A stretch of 64,000 nt of DNA from Prevotella melaninogenica (GCF_018127965.1 NZ_CP072350.1:372001-436000), one strand, 5' to 3'. Counted from the stretch's first letter, positions 40,501 through 51,143 are shown. Numbers and translations are program-made. Notes: generated by a model not told the origin, from the letters alone.

Positions 40501-41643
40501 CTACTTATTTAAGCTTTTCCATGTCGTAAGGGGTATCTCGGTGTTTACGCCCCTCCCTTTTGGGGAGGGGAAGGGGGAGGGGTCCATATTAAACCCAGCA
40601 CAGATTCCCATACCATTCAGCATATTGCTGTAGGTGGTACGGATAGTAGAGAGGCCCGCTTGAGCAAGGGAATTGTTCGAAACATCGTTCAAAGCCTGTA
40701 GGAAACGGTAGTAGGCTGGGGCGATGTGATAGAACTCTAACTGTAATCCTTCCTCTATACCATACTTTGTCTTTAGCTCTGCCAAAGATGCTTTGGTCTC
40801 ATCTCTTATACCAGTGTAAGGCTCAACATTCAGACGAAGTGTGTAAGTCTTGCCATTGATTGTCGCATCATCGAAGACATAGAACTGTTTATAGAAGTCA
40901 CTACTGAAGTCGAAATCATCGTCAATGTCTGACAATGGGTTCAGAAGCGGTTCACTTGCCGTTGAGATAGGTATATACTCAGTTACCAAGTCGTATCTTA
41001 CAGCCACACTATCATAGCTGTTGTTCTTACGTCCCTCCATATAGTCAGCGTAAGAATAGTAGCTCATCACCTCCTGCATATAGCCACCCATATTTTTAAA
41101 ACAGGCAACATAAAGGTAGCGCAACTTCTTACTCTTGACGCGCACAGCATAATAATCGTGTGTCTGGGCAGGGTCGGTGAAGGTAGCCTGCAGCTGCAGG
41201 AAGTCTTCTACGTTTGCCGAAGGGTCTTTCTTCATACGTACCATACGTGTGGTAATATTGCTGATACCAATTGGTTGTGGAATCTCTGTAGACGACTCGA
41301 CAGCCTCTAAGCCCTGCGCTTCAACACGCAACTGCACCTTATCGCCCGCCTTCTGCTGTCCCACGACACGATAGCGACCATTGCCCAAGGCAGTCACCGT
41401 CCTCGTCTGTCCGTTCAATTGATAGCTGATTACTGCATCATCAATCATCACATTCTTCTCAGTTGTGTTATATTGTTTCAAAGGTATGCTACGTGACACC
41501 GTGACATAAGTGGTGTCAGAAGTAGAAGGCATACAATAGACAACCAACTTTGGCTTTGCATCAGGTAGGTTGCTGACACTGAAATCATCCTTGCAACTCA
41601 TCACCGATAAGGCAAGGAAGAGGAGGAAAAATATCTTTTTCAT
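40501..41643 (-). CDS. DUF4249 lipoprotein, repeat-derived C-terminus
   Basis: Surface or periplasmic lipoprotein of 380 residues with lipobox LALSVMSC and the DUF4249 pattern: KLVVYCMPSTSDTTYVTVSRS, an Ig-like first half, then EFYHIAPAYYRFLQALNDVSN. DUF4249 genes regularly follow a TonB-dependent receptor, as here (start 9 bp after the receptor stop), and probably encode its accessory lipoprotein. After GMGICAGFN the last 28 or so residues (DPSPFPSPKGRGVNTEIPL..) are not family-like: they are read from the CCCCTCCC/GGGGAGGGG repeat at 40525-40590. The repeat has probably replaced the native C-terminus. Confidence 0.85.
   Translation of the reverse strand: MKKIFFLLFLALSVMSCKDDFSVSNLPDAKPKLVVYCMPSTSDTTYVTVSRSIPLKQYNTTEKNVMIDDAVISYQLNGQTRTVTALGNGRYRVVGQQKAGDKVQLRVEAQGLEAVESSTEIPQPIGISNITTRMVRMKKDPSANVEDFLQLQATFTDPAQTHDYYAVRVKSKKLRYLYVACFKNMGGYMQEVMSYYSYADYMEGRKNNSYDSVAVRYDLVTEYIPISTASEPLLNPLSDIDDDFDFSSDFYKQFYVFDDATINGKTYTLRLNVEPYTGIRDETKASLAELKTKYGIEEGLQLEFYHIAPAYYRFLQALNDVSNNSLAQAGLSTIRTTYSNMLNGMGICAGFNMDPSPFPSPKGRGVNTEIPLTTWKSLNK
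40525..40590. repeat. GGGGTATCTCG-GC hairpin repeat inside a CDS
   Basis: GGGGTATCTCG, then CCCCTCCC/GGGGAGGGG. The same arrangement occurs at 20400-20462, 39705-39770 and 62335-62400, each time at or near a gene's 3' end. This copy is translated as the end of the DUF4249 protein. Confidence 0.8.
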
Positions 41644-41652
41644 GTTCGAGAC

Positions 41653-44154
41653 TTAGAATTTAAATGTGTAACTGAACGATGGAATCACAGGGATGAACGC
41701 TATGTTCTTTATCTTCATCTGGTTATTGCCGTCGATTTTCACACGTACCCAGAGTGAGTTCAGGTGGCAATAAGCATTGTAGAAACTGAGGTTCCAGATG
41801 CGCTCATGCCCCTTCTTGGTGGTATGATGGAAGTCGAAGCCGATGTCAAGACGGTGATAAGCTGGCAAGATAACGTTGTTAGGCTTTTCGTAAGCAAAGT
41901 TCAACGTGTTGTCATCAGATGAATTAAAGGTCAATCCTCCCTGCTCCTGCGCTGGAACGTCAGGCAATCCGATATACTGAGTAGGGATTGTCATGCGGTT
42001 ACCCGTGCGGAATGTCCATGCTGCAAAGGCTGCAATCTTCTTTGTGATGTTCCATCTTCCGGTGAGGGTGAGCTTATGACGGTTGTCAAACTTATCATAA
42101 TACCAACCATCGTAGAAGTCATCAAACTTCTTCTCAGTCCATGAGAGGGTATAAGAACCATGCAGTGTGAGGTTGGAAACGTTGTAATCAGCATCCAATT
42201 CAACACCGTAAGAGCGACCATTACCCTCCATAACCATATAGTCCCAGTTGGCTGCTGGTGGCTCCAATCCTGCCCAACTTGAATACTGCAGGATATGACT
42301 TGAACGCTTGTAGTAAGCCTCTAACGAGAGCAACCAATGCTTGTTAGGTTTCATATAAGCTCCTGCAGCCACCTGCCAAGAGCGCATCGGGTGTAGTCGA
42401 GCCGTCGTTGGCACCCAGTAGTCGGTTGGAAGATCGAGGAAGGAGTTGGCAATCTTGTGTACAAACTGGCTCATCAGCGTGTAGCTTGCCTTAAGAGACA
42501 GACGCTCCGTTGGCTGGAACTTCATCGAAAGACGTGGACTCAGTGTTGCGAAGGTCTTACCGCTAATATGGAAGACATCGGCATTCACACCGCCGTTGAG
42601 GCTCCATTTCTCGTCGAGCATCATCTCGTCTTCGGCATAGAAGGTCAGCTGATGTGCCACATTCTTATTATAACTGTGGGTCTCAATCGTGTCAGCCTTT
42701 GCCTCACTATTGGTTTGATAGTTATCAAAACGGTTGTAAGTCTGTGGCTGGAAGCGATGATAGGTATAGTCCTGACCAAAGCGAATGTGGTGACGAGGGC
42801 TTGGACGGAAGTCGAAAGCTGCTCGATAGCCGATGTCATCAATAGATGAACGATAGCCATGAGAGGTCAATGTCAGCTGTTCTTTCTCTCCGGGGCGTGT
42901 AAATCTCCACTCGTCTGAGCTGCTAACCGTTGAACGATTGTGCGTATAAACGGCTGTGAAGTTAGCAAAGAGTTTCGGTGAGAACTGGTAGTTCCAGTCT
43001 AAGGCAGCATTGAAGTTACCCCAGTGGAAGCGATTCACATAGATGTCTACGTCATTATAACCACTGCTATTGTTACTGTGCCACTCGTCTTTTGCGTCCA
43101 ATCGGTCCTCACCAGAGTAGACACTCAGCGACATTCGCGAACGTTCATTGAAGATATTGGTCAGCTTGAAGTTTAAGTCATGGAAGAAATACGACATACT
43201 CAACTTATCCTCATCCTTGCTATTGTGATTCATTATCGCAAAGGCAGGACGTGTGAGGAGGTCCATCCAGCTACGACGCAAACCGAAGTTATAGGATGTC
43301 TTACCCTTTCTAATAGGTCCCTCGATATGGAAGGCACCATCGAGTAAGCCGATACGATAGCTGCCGTGGGTGTTATAAAGGTCGCCATCAGCCGTGCGAA
43401 CGTCGATGACACTCGACAGACGACCGCCATAACGTGCTGGGAAACCGCTCTTATAGAAGTCGACATTCTTCACAACATCGGCATTGAACGAGGAGAAAAG
43501 ACCTAATGCATGGTTGGTATGATAGAGTGGAGTACCGTCGAGTAAGAAGAGGTTTTCGTCGCCATTACCACCATGAACGTAGAGGCCGCTGGCAAGTTCC
43601 ATACCGTCAGCTACACCGCTCGTACGCTGTAAAGTCTTGATAACGTCCGGACTACTCATCAGTGCGTACTCCGTTTTAATATCTTTCTGTGAGAGAGAGA
43701 GTTTTCCAGTCTGCGTTTTCAACAAAGGTGAGTTCAGGTCTGTCGTCACAACCACCTCATCCAACTGTGCTTCGTTTTGCAAGATGATGTCATGGTTTTG
43801 GTTTGCAGATAGGTCAATGGTCTCAATAAGGGTTTTATACCCTACGTAACTACACCTAATTTCGTGTCGTCCTTCACCCAACGTGAGCGAGAAATGTCCG
43901 TAAGCATTCGTCATCGTGCCTTGTCGTGTGGTGAGGTCGTAGATAGTTGCATTGATAAGTGGTTCTCCGTTACGGTCTTTCACATATCCACTGAGCGTAA
44001 AACGCTGGTGCGTCTTGTCCTCATCAATGCCCCGAATCATTCTTTCTATTGGCGCTTCGTTTTTCCATGTTACCGCACCAATCCCATTAGCCTTGTGTGC
44101 ATACAATCCCAAAGGGCTGAGCAATAAGGCAGCTAATAAAAACTGTTTATTCAT
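41653..44154 (-). CDS. TonB-dependent receptor paired with DUF4249 lipoprotein
   Basis: Outer-membrane receptor of 833 residues, first gene of a two-gene operon with the DUF4249 lipoprotein. Signal peptide MNKQFLLAALLLSPLGLYAH, regulatory-like domain (FTLSGYVKDRNGEPLINATI), plug (VVVTTDLNSPLLKTQ, VIKTLQRTSGVADGMELASG, YVHGGNGDENLFLLDGTPLY, FPARYGGRLSSVIDVRT) and a barrel that ends in PSFSYTFKF with terminal Phe. The substrate is unknown. The gene appears intact. Confidence 0.92.
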   Translation of the reverse strand: MNKQFLLAALLLSPLGLYAHKANGIGAVTWKNEAPIERMIRGIDEDKTHQRFTLSGYVKDRNGEPLINATIYDLTTRQGTMTNAYGHFSLTLGEGRHEIRCSYVGYKTLIETIDLSANQNHDIILQNEAQLDEVVVTTDLNSPLLKTQTGKLSLSQKDIKTEYALMSSPDVIKTLQRTSGVADGMELASGLYVHGGNGDENLFLLDGTPLYHTNHALGLFSSFNADVVKNVDFYKSGFPARYGGRLSSVIDVRTADGDLYNTHGSYRIGLLDGAFHIEGPIRKGKTSYNFGLRRSWMDLLTRPAFAIMNHNSKDEDKLSMSYFFHDLNFKLTNIFNERSRMSLSVYSGEDRLDAKDEWHSNNSSGYNDVDIYVNRFHWGNFNAALDWNYQFSPKLFANFTAVYTHNRSTVSSSDEWRFTRPGEKEQLTLTSHGYRSSIDDIGYRAAFDFRPSPRHHIRFGQDYTYHRFQPQTYNRFDNYQTNSEAKADTIETHSYNKNVAHQLTFYAEDEMMLDEKWSLNGGVNADVFHISGKTFATLSPRLSMKFQPTERLSLKASYTLMSQFVHKIANSFLDLPTDYWVPTTARLHPMRSWQVAAGAYMKPNKHWLLSLEAYYKRSSHILQYSSWAGLEPPAANWDYMVMEGNGRSYGVELDADYNVSNLTLHGSYTLSWTEKKFDDFYDGWYYDKFDNRHKLTLTGRWNITKKIAAFAAWTFRTGNRMTIPTQYIGLPDVPAQEQGGLTFNSSDDNTLNFAYEKPNNVILPAYHRLDIGFDFHHTTKKGHERIWNLSFYNAYCHLNSLWVRVKIDGNNQMKIKNIAFIPVIPSFSYTFKF

Positions 44155-44997
44155 CTGAAAATAAATTTAAGCGGTGCAAAGATAATGCTTTTAATTCAGA
44201 ATTCAGAATTCAAAATCCACATATAATTCATAATTTATAATTCACAATTCATAATTATGATTACTACTGTTAACTATGATTTATTGCAAACAATTAACTC
44301 GTCAACCTGTCAACTCGTCAACTACTAATTATGGTTACTACTGTTAACTGTGGTTTATCACTACAATTAACTTGTTAACTACTAATAAGCGACTACGAAT
44401 TACGCGAATGACACGAATTACATTAGAATAAGTATTAGCGTAATTAACAAAATTCGTAGTCATTAAATGTACATATCATAAAGTTCAATGTTCAAACCTC
44501 AATGTTCAAAGGTAAAAGAGTTCAAACCTCAATGTTCAAAGGTAAAAGAGTTCAAACCTCAAAGTTCAAAGGATAAAAGCATTAGCGTAATTAGCGAAAT
44601 TCGTAGTTTCCTTTACATTTTAATTGATGAAAGGGTAGGGGTAAGGGTTAAAAACGTGTTATTTCGGGGTCTTTGTATGTGTTTTATTATCAACGAGTTG
44701 TGAAGGATTGTTTTTAAAGGTGCTTGTTAAGGGTTCAAAAGGGCGTTAGTAAGGGGCTTAAAGGGCATCTTTTGCAAGCCTAAAGGGCGTTAATTCGAAT
44801 GCAATTTACGCCCTTCCGATTTTCAGTCTGTGAATTATCTTTACGATAGTTGACGAGTGAACAAGTAGACGAGTAAACAAGTTACTTGTTATAAAAGAAA
44901 ACTCGTTCTCATGTTACTCTGTCTTTCTTCGCAAGCAACTTGTTCACTCGTCTACTTGCCTACTCGTTCACTCGTCAACAAAAAAAAACACTTTACC
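44155..44997. other. Repeat mosaic between receptor and susC operon
   Basis: No gene. It contains ATTCATAATTC units (44195-44270), CAACTCGTCAAC units (44290-44330), an AATTCGTAGTC/GTTCAAACCTC block with three short tandem units (44385-44612), an AAGGGCGTTA-type repeat (44700-44835) and ACGAGT/ACTCGT tracts in both orientations (44845-44985). Confidence 0.65.
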
Positions 44998-45027
44998 TTG
45001 CATGTTCAATAATTTTTGCTATATTTG
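44998..45027 (+). promoter_or_regulatory. Promoter of the susC-susD operon
   Basis: TTG (44998-45000), 19-base spacer, TATATTTG (45020-45027). The 5' leader would be about 180 bases. No sigma/anti-sigma or hybrid two-component gene is adjacent. Confidence 0.65.
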
Positions 45028-45209
45028 CAAATTGTTTAATACATATGTATCACATGTTTGTTGAGATTATAGATATTTCATACTATGAGTTTAAGCTGTA
45101 GTCACTGTTTATGGAAGGCTCAAGAAGGGGTTTGTTTATCCTTTTATATGATAGAGAAAGAGTTTCACAATCGGATTTAATAAGATCAGACTAAATACAA
45201 CAATGTTCT

Positions 45210-48200
45210 ATGAGAAAAAAGTTACTTATGTGTTTTGCCATGCTGTTTATGTGCGTAAGTGCAGCATTGGCACAAACTAAAATTTCGGGTACTGTAGTGG
45301 CTGCCGACGATAACGAACCCGTTATCGGTGCTACCATTATGGTCGTAGGCACCAAGTCGGGTGCAGTAACCGATGTTGATGGTAAGTTCTCGCTTACCAC
45401 TGACGTCGCTAATCCTCAGATTACTGTGGGCTACATCGGTATGGCATCGCAGACGCTGAAGGGTACTACCGACATGAAGGTGGTGCTAAAGTCAAGCACT
45501 CAGACACTGAACGAGGTTGTTGTGACGGGTCTTACCCGCACTGACCGCCGTCTCTTTACGGGTGCTACGGACAAGGTTGATGCTGAGAAGGCTCGCTTGA
45601 GTGGTGTGGCAGATATCAGCCGTTCGCTTGAAGGTCAGGCAGCGGGTGTGTCTGTGCAGAACGTCAGCGGAACCTTCGGTACGTCACCAAAGATTCGCAT
45701 TCGTGGTGCTACCTCTATCTATGGTAGCAGTAAGCCACTTTGGGTTGTCGATGGTGTCATCATGGAAGACGCAGCCAATGTCGGTGCCGACGACTTGGCA
45801 TCGGGTAATCCAGAGACGCTTATCTCTTCTGCGATAGCTGGTCTTAATGCCGATGATATTGAGAGTTTCCAGATTCTGAAGGACGGTTCGGCCACTTCTA
45901 TCTATGGTGCGCGCGCGATGGCAGGTGTGATTGTCGTTACTACGAAGAAAGGAAAGCAAGGACAGGCACACATCAGTTATACTGGTGAGTTCACCTCTCG
46001 CCTCGTTCCCTCTTATAGCAACTTCGATATCCTCGACTCAAAGGAGCAGATGGGTATCTACAGAGAGTTAGCAGACAAGGGTTGGTTGAACTTCTCAGAA
46101 GTACTCAATGGTAGCGAGTATGGTGTATATGGAAAGATGTACGAGCTGATTAACACGTATAATGCACGTACAGGGCGTTTTGCCTTGGAGAACACCACAG
46201 AGGCACGCAACCGCTATCTACAGCGTGCAGAGTTCCGCAATACCAACTGGTTTAAGGAGTTGTTCTCATCAAACATTATGCAAAGCCACTCTATTAGTTT
46301 GAGCGGTGGTACACAGAAGTCAAACTACTATGCTTCATTCAGTGCGTTGTTAGACCCGGGATGGTATAAACAGAGTAACGTAAACCGTTACACCCTCAAC
46401 GTAAATCTCACACAGCACTTGTCAGACAAGCTGTCGTTGAATCTCATTGGTGGTGCCGCTTATCGTAAGCAGCGTGCACCGGGAACACTTGGTCAGGACG
46501 TTGACGTAGTAGGTGGTGAGGTGAAGCGTGACTTCGATATCAACCCTTATTCCTACGCAAGTAACACCTCACGTGTACTTGACCCATCAGCAACCTACGT
46601 AGCGAATTATGCACCATTCAACATCTTCAATGAGTTGAATAACAACTATATCGACCTCAACACCCTCGATGCTCGTTTCCAATTGGAATTAAAGTATAAG
46701 CCTGTCAAGGGTTTGGAGCTGTCAGTCTTGGGTGCATTCAAGTATATGGCTTCAACACAGGAGCATTTTGTGAAGGATAATTCAAATCAGGCACTGGCTT
46801 ATCGTGCTATGGCTAACGGAATTATCCGTGATGCTAACAAGTATCTTTATAAAGACCCATCAAACCCTTACGTGTTGCCAATGACCGTATTGCCATACGG
46901 TGGTTTGTATCATAAGGGCGACAACCGCATGAGCGATTATGACATTCGTGCAACGGCAAACTATAGTCACACCTTTGCCGAGAAGCATATCATGAACCTC
47001 TTTGGTGGTATGGAGTTGAAGAGCATCGAACGTCAGCGCAATGTTTATGAAGGTGCTGGTCTGCGTTATGATGCAGGTATGGTACCATTCTATATCTATC
47101 AGTACTTCAAGCGTGCATTGGAGTCGGGCAATACTTATTATACCATCAACCCAACCAACTCACGCAGTGTAGCCTTCTATGGTAACACTACTTATAGCTA
47201 TCAGGGTCGTTACGTCTTCAATGGTACACTTCGTTATGAGGGTTCAAACCAGATGGGTCGTAACTCAAGCGCACGTTGGATGCCTACATGGAACGTGTCT
47301 GGTGCATGGAACGTACATGAGGAGAACTGGTTTAACAAGCTCTCTCCATTGAACAAACTTACCCTGCGCGCCTCTTACAGTCTTACGGGTACACCTCCAG
47401 ACGCATCTTATAGCAACTCAACCGCTATCATCACCGCTTCAACTCCTTTCCGTCTTTTTGCAGAAGATCACGAGCCACAGCTTGAATTGAGCGAGTTGGC
47501 AAACTCAACCCTTACTTATGAGAAGAAGAACGAGTTGAACCTTGGCTTCGATGCTTCACTGTGGAACAACCGCTTGGGTATCACCTTCGACTACTACACA
47601 CGTAGAAACTTCGACGAGATTGGTCCGATGGTAACAGCTGGTTTGGGTGGTGAGATTATCCGTGCTGCCAATGTTGCCGAGATGAATTCTAATGGTCTTG
47701 AGTTGAGTATCTCTTCTGTAAACATCAAGAAGAAGAACTTCTCTTGGACAACAAGCTTTATCTACTCTTACGCAACGACTGAGATTACAAAGCTTTTCAA
47801 TCAAGGAAATGTGATGAGCTTAGTGAGCGGTAACGGTTTTGCCAAGAAGGGTTATCCTGCTCGTGCACTGTTCTCAATCCCATTCATGGGCTTGAACAGC
47901 GATGGTATGCCAATGGTACTCAATGAGAAAGGTCAAGTGACAACCGACGATATCAACTTCCAAGAGCGTACAAAGACCGACTTCTTGAAGTATGAAGGTC
48001 CTACCGATCCACCACATACGGGTTCGCTTGGCAATATGTTCACCTATCGTGGCTTCCGTCTGAACGTGTTCTTCACATATGCTTTCGGTAATGTCGTACG
48101 CCTTGATCCTAAGTTCCGTGCACGTTATAACGACCTCGTTTCTATGACCAATGCGTTCAAGAACCGTTGGATGGCAGCAGGTGAGGAGAAGGAAACCAAC

Positions 48201-48524
48201 GTTCCAGGTATCCTTTCAAAGAGTCAGTATATGGCAAACACCAATGTTCGCTTGGGCTACAACGCTTACAACTACAGCGATGCACGTATTGCAAAGGGCG
48301 ACTTCATCCGCCTCAAAGAGATTTCTTTAGGCTATGACTTCCCTGCACAGATGTTCCAGAGCAGTATGATCAAGAACGTATCGTTGAAGCTTCAAGCTAC
48401 CAACCTCTTCCTGCTCTATGCTGACAAGCGACTCAATGGTCAGGACCCAGAGTTCTATAATGTGGGTGGTGTAGCATCGCCTATGCCAAAACAATTTACG
48501 TTAACAGTAAAACTTGGACTTTAA
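45210..48524 (+). CDS. SusC/RagA-type TonB-linked transporter
   Basis: Outer-membrane transporter of 1104 residues. Signal peptide MRKKLLMCFAMLFMCVSAALAQ, CarboxypepD_reg-like domain (ISGTVVAADDNEPVIGATI), the TonB box/plug start VVVTGLTRTDRR, plug motifs SLEGQAAGVSVQNVSGTFG and IRIRGATSIYGSSKPLWVVDG, and the SusC signature LKDGSATSIYGARAMAGVI. The barrel ends MPKQFTLTVKLGL. A SusD partner starts 7 bp downstream, so the two form the usual lidded 'pedal bin' importer. Neighbouring metallopeptidase and BACON genes suggest a peptide- or protein-derived substrate; that is inference. Confidence 0.96.
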   Translation: MRKKLLMCFAMLFMCVSAALAQTKISGTVVAADDNEPVIGATIMVVGTKSGAVTDVDGKFSLTTDVANPQITVGYIGMASQTLKGTTDMKVVLKSSTQTLNEVVVTGLTRTDRRLFTGATDKVDAEKARLSGVADISRSLEGQAAGVSVQNVSGTFGTSPKIRIRGATSIYGSSKPLWVVDGVIMEDAANVGADDLASGNPETLISSAIAGLNADDIESFQILKDGSATSIYGARAMAGVIVVTTKKGKQGQAHISYTGEFTSRLVPSYSNFDILDSKEQMGIYRELADKGWLNFSEVLNGSEYGVYGKMYELINTYNARTGRFALENTTEARNRYLQRAEFRNTNWFKELFSSNIMQSHSISLSGGTQKSNYYASFSALLDPGWYKQSNVNRYTLNVNLTQHLSDKLSLNLIGGAAYRKQRAPGTLGQDVDVVGGEVKRDFDINPYSYASNTSRVLDPSATYVANYAPFNIFNELNNNYIDLNTLDARFQLELKYKPVKGLELSVLGAFKYMASTQEHFVKDNSNQALAYRAMANGIIRDANKYLYKDPSNPYVLPMTVLPYGGLYHKGDNRMSDYDIRATANYSHTFAEKHIMNLFGGMELKSIERQRNVYEGAGLRYDAGMVPFYIYQYFKRALESGNTYYTINPTNSRSVAFYGNTTYSYQGRYVFNGTLRYEGSNQMGRNSSARWMPTWNVSGAWNVHEENWFNKLSPLNKLTLRASYSLTGTPPDASYSNSTAIITASTPFRLFAEDHEPQLELSELANSTLTYEKKNELNLGFDASLWNNRLGITFDYYTRRNFDEIGPMVTAGLGGEIIRAANVAEMNSNGLELSISSVNIKKKNFSWTTSFIYSYATTEITKLFNQGNVMSLVSGNGFAKKGYPARALFSIPFMGLNSDGMPMVLNEKGQVTTDDINFQERTKTDFLKYEGPTDPPHTGSLGNMFTYRGFRLNVFFTYAFGNVVRLDPKFRARYNDLVSMTNAFKNRWMAAGEEKETNVPGILSKSQYMANTNVRLGYNAYNYSDARIAKGDFIRLKEISLGYDFPAQMFQSSMIKNVSLKLQATNLFLLYADKRLNGQDPEFYNVGGVASPMPKQFTLTVKLGL

Positions 48525-48530
48525 AACTTT

Positions 48531-50108
48531 ATGAAGATGAAGGTCAAAAAATATATTCTATACTTGCCAGTGGCTGCGTTAGCGTTAGCACTTACGTCGT
48601 GTAACGACTTCCTTGACAAGTATCCAGACAGCCGTATGGACCTTAAGAATCCTACGGAAGTGAGCCAGTTGTTGGTGAGTGCTTATCCACAGGCGCACCC
48701 AGCTTACCTTACTGAGATGTATTCGGACAATACTGACGAGCAACTGCATAGTACTTGGAGTGCGTTCGACCGTTTCCAAGAGCAGGCTTATCAGTGGAAA
48801 GATATTGACGATGTGAGCAATACGGAGACTCCTTACCAGTTGTGGTCGGCGCATTATGCTGCTATATCTTCTTGTAATGAGGCGATTGCTTTTATCAATA
48901 GTGTGTCAAATCAAGATGAATATCAGGAGCAGTTGGGTGAAGCTTTGCTCTGCAGAGCGTTCTCAATGTTCCAGTTGTCAACCGTTTTCTGTCAGGCTTA
49001 CGACAAGACTACGGCTGCCAAAGAGTTGGGTTTGCCTTATCCAACAGAGCCAGAGAAGGTCGTTGGTCGATTGATAGAGCGTGGCACGTTAGCTGAACTC
49101 TATCAGAAGATTGAGGCAGACATGCTGAAAGGTATTTCTCTTGTCGGTACAAAGTATGCGAAGCCTAAGTTCCACTTCACTAAGCAGGCGGCTTACGCTT
49201 TCGCAACTCGCTTCTATCTCTATGCACAGCAGTATGACAAGGCGGTGAAGTATGCTAACATGGTATTGGGCGATCAGCCAGCTGACATCCTCCGCAACTG
49301 GGCAGAATGGAACCGCTTGGGTCCAAGTGGTAACGTACAACCCAATGCTTTCGTGGCAGCAAGCAACAATGCGAATATCATGTTGTTGACAGTTCCTTCA
49401 CAGTGGGGAGTCATCAGTATTCCTATTCTCGCTGGTAGCAAGTATGCGCATGGTGAGTTGATTAGCAAGAACGAGACCCTGCAGGCGCCTGGTCCATGGG
49501 GTGACAGCGGTTCAAGTTTGAACTATACCGTTCTATATAATAATGGTGTATCAAAGTATTGCTTGCGTAAAATCCCTTACGTTCCTAAGGTCATCGATGC
49601 AACTGCGGAGATTGGAGTACCTTACGGAGAGTATGCAGTGTTCAGCACAGACATCACCCTGCTTGAGCGTGCTGAGGCTTATGCCCTCTTAGGTCAGTAT
49701 GACAAGGCTTTGAAGGACATCAACACCGAGTTGACTGTCTTCTCAAAGAACAGAAAGCAACTCAAACTTGCAGACATTCAAGACTTCTATGGTTCAATGG
49801 CTTATTACACACCAACAAAGCCTACACCAAAGAAGCGACTGCATCCGTTGTTCACAATCGAGGCTACCACACAGGAACCTCTTTTGCAGTGTCTCTTACA
49901 GTTAAAGCGACTGGTAACTATTCACGAGGGTTTCCGTCTGCAGGATGTTAAGCGTTATGGTATCACAATGTATCGTAGAAAGGTTGATGTGCAGTCAAAC
50001 GTTACTGCTGTAACCGACTCGATGAAGATTGGCGACCCACGTTTGGCTATTCAGTTGCCACAGGACGTCATCACAGCAGGTGTGAAACCTAATCCACGTA
50101 ATAATTAA
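48531..50108 (+). CDS. RagB/SusD-type surface lipoprotein
   Basis: Substrate-binding lid of the SusC transporter, 525 residues. The lipobox is LALALTSC and the mature part starts NDFLDKYPDSRMDL, the classical SusD opening. TPR-like helices follow (EALLCRAFSMFQLSTVFCQAY, YAFATRFYLYAQQYDKAVKYANMVL), and the C-terminal half contains LLERAEAYALLGQYDKALKDIN, FTIEATTQEPLLQCLLQLKR and GFRLQDVKRYGITMYRR. Intact. It lies between susC and the metallopeptidase gene with short gaps (6 and 11 bp), so it is one operon. Confidence 0.95.
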   Translation: MKMKVKKYILYLPVAALALALTSCNDFLDKYPDSRMDLKNPTEVSQLLVSAYPQAHPAYLTEMYSDNTDEQLHSTWSAFDRFQEQAYQWKDIDDVSNTETPYQLWSAHYAAISSCNEAIAFINSVSNQDEYQEQLGEALLCRAFSMFQLSTVFCQAYDKTTAAKELGLPYPTEPEKVVGRLIERGTLAELYQKIEADMLKGISLVGTKYAKPKFHFTKQAAYAFATRFYLYAQQYDKAVKYANMVLGDQPADILRNWAEWNRLGPSGNVQPNAFVAASNNANIMLLTVPSQWGVISIPILAGSKYAHGELISKNETLQAPGPWGDSGSSLNYTVLYNNGVSKYCLRKIPYVPKVIDATAEIGVPYGEYAVFSTDITLLERAEAYALLGQYDKALKDINTELTVFSKNRKQLKLADIQDFYGSMAYYTPTKPTPKKRLHPLFTIEATTQEPLLQCLLQLKRLVTIHEGFRLQDVKRYGITMYRRKVDVQSNVTAVTDSMKIGDPRLAIQLPQDVITAGVKPNPRNN

Positions 50109-50119
50109 AACGATAGGTT

Positions 50120-51007
50120 ATGAAAAAGTATTTATATTTGGTTGCAATTGCTCTTGTCAGCTGTGGCGCAGTCTTGTCTTCATGTAGTGATGACAAGATA
50201 AGCGGTGACTCTATCTTCTCTACAAAGGCTGTGGAGCGCAATGCCTTCGACCAGTGGTTGTACAAGAACTACACCATGCCTTATAATATAGACTTCCAAT
50301 ATCGTCTGAAGACAGAGGAGACCGAGCAGGCTTATAACTTCGTTCCTGCCGACTCTGCAAAGACGGTGAAGTTGGCGATCCTCACAAAATATATGTGGTT
50401 TGATGCCTACGCAGAGACCGTTGGACTTGACTTTATCAAGGAGAATGCCCCACGTATCATCTTAGTGACAGGTACTCCGGGTTATACACGTTATCGCACG
50501 GAGGTAGTTGGTAGTGCTGAGGGTGGTTATAAGGTAAGATTAGGTAAGGTAAATGCCCTTACCGATGACCAGCTAAAGGACTATGGTAGTATGAATAACT
50601 ACTATTTCCACACGATGCACCATGAGTTCATGCACATTCTTAATCAGAAGAAGCCTTACGATGAGTCGTATGATAATATCTCACGCTCTGACTACGTAAG
50701 TGGTAACTGGACTTCTATCCCTGACAAGAAGGCGCAGAGCATGGGTTTCGTTTCGGCTTACTCTATGGAGAATCCTGCTGAGGATATTGCCGAACTTTAC
50801 TCTATCTACGTGACCAGTACGCCAGAGGATTGGGCTACAATCATGAAGAATGCGGGTAACAAGGGCGGTACAATTATCAACAAAAAGCTGAAGATAATTC
50901 GTGAGTACATGAGCAATTCATGGAACGTTGACATCGAATTGCTGCGCAATGCGATCCTCAGAAGAGGTGGAAAGATTGGTACACTCGACCTGAACACACT
51001 GGAATAA
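50120..51007 (+). CDS. Zinc metallopeptidase lipoprotein
   Basis: Cell-surface peptidase of 295 residues with a lipoprotein signal (LVAIALVSCGAVLSSC). The zinc site is HHEFMH in YYFHTMHHEFMHILNQ, with a further acidic motif PAEDIAELYS, as in the putative zinc-binding metallopeptidases of SusCD loci (Peptidase_Mx type). It probably trims the ligand captured by SusD or matures a partner. It is the third gene of the susC operon and shows no defect. The substrate is not deducible from sequence. Confidence 0.85.
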   Translation: MKKYLYLVAIALVSCGAVLSSCSDDKISGDSIFSTKAVERNAFDQWLYKNYTMPYNIDFQYRLKTEETEQAYNFVPADSAKTVKLAILTKYMWFDAYAETVGLDFIKENAPRIILVTGTPGYTRYRTEVVGSAEGGYKVRLGKVNALTDDQLKDYGSMNNYYFHTMHHEFMHILNQKKPYDESYDNISRSDYVSGNWTSIPDKKAQSMGFVSAYSMENPAEDIAELYSIYVTSTPEDWATIMKNAGNKGGTIINKKLKIIREYMSNSWNVDIELLRNAILRRGGKIGTLDLNTLE

Positions 51008-51143
51008 GAGAACGGGCAGTGTACATATTATCAACAAATAAATAAACAAGGGCTTCTGACTTAGGCTGAAACTCCCCACACAAGGGTGTGAGAGAGCGTA
51101 AAAGACTAAGTTCAGAACCTGATAAAAGTAAATGAATACGCAA

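Noticed and set aside
44488..44703. 71-codon frame made of KVKEFKPQ repeats
   Set aside because: Translation of the GTTCAAACCTCAAAG repeat; not a gene.
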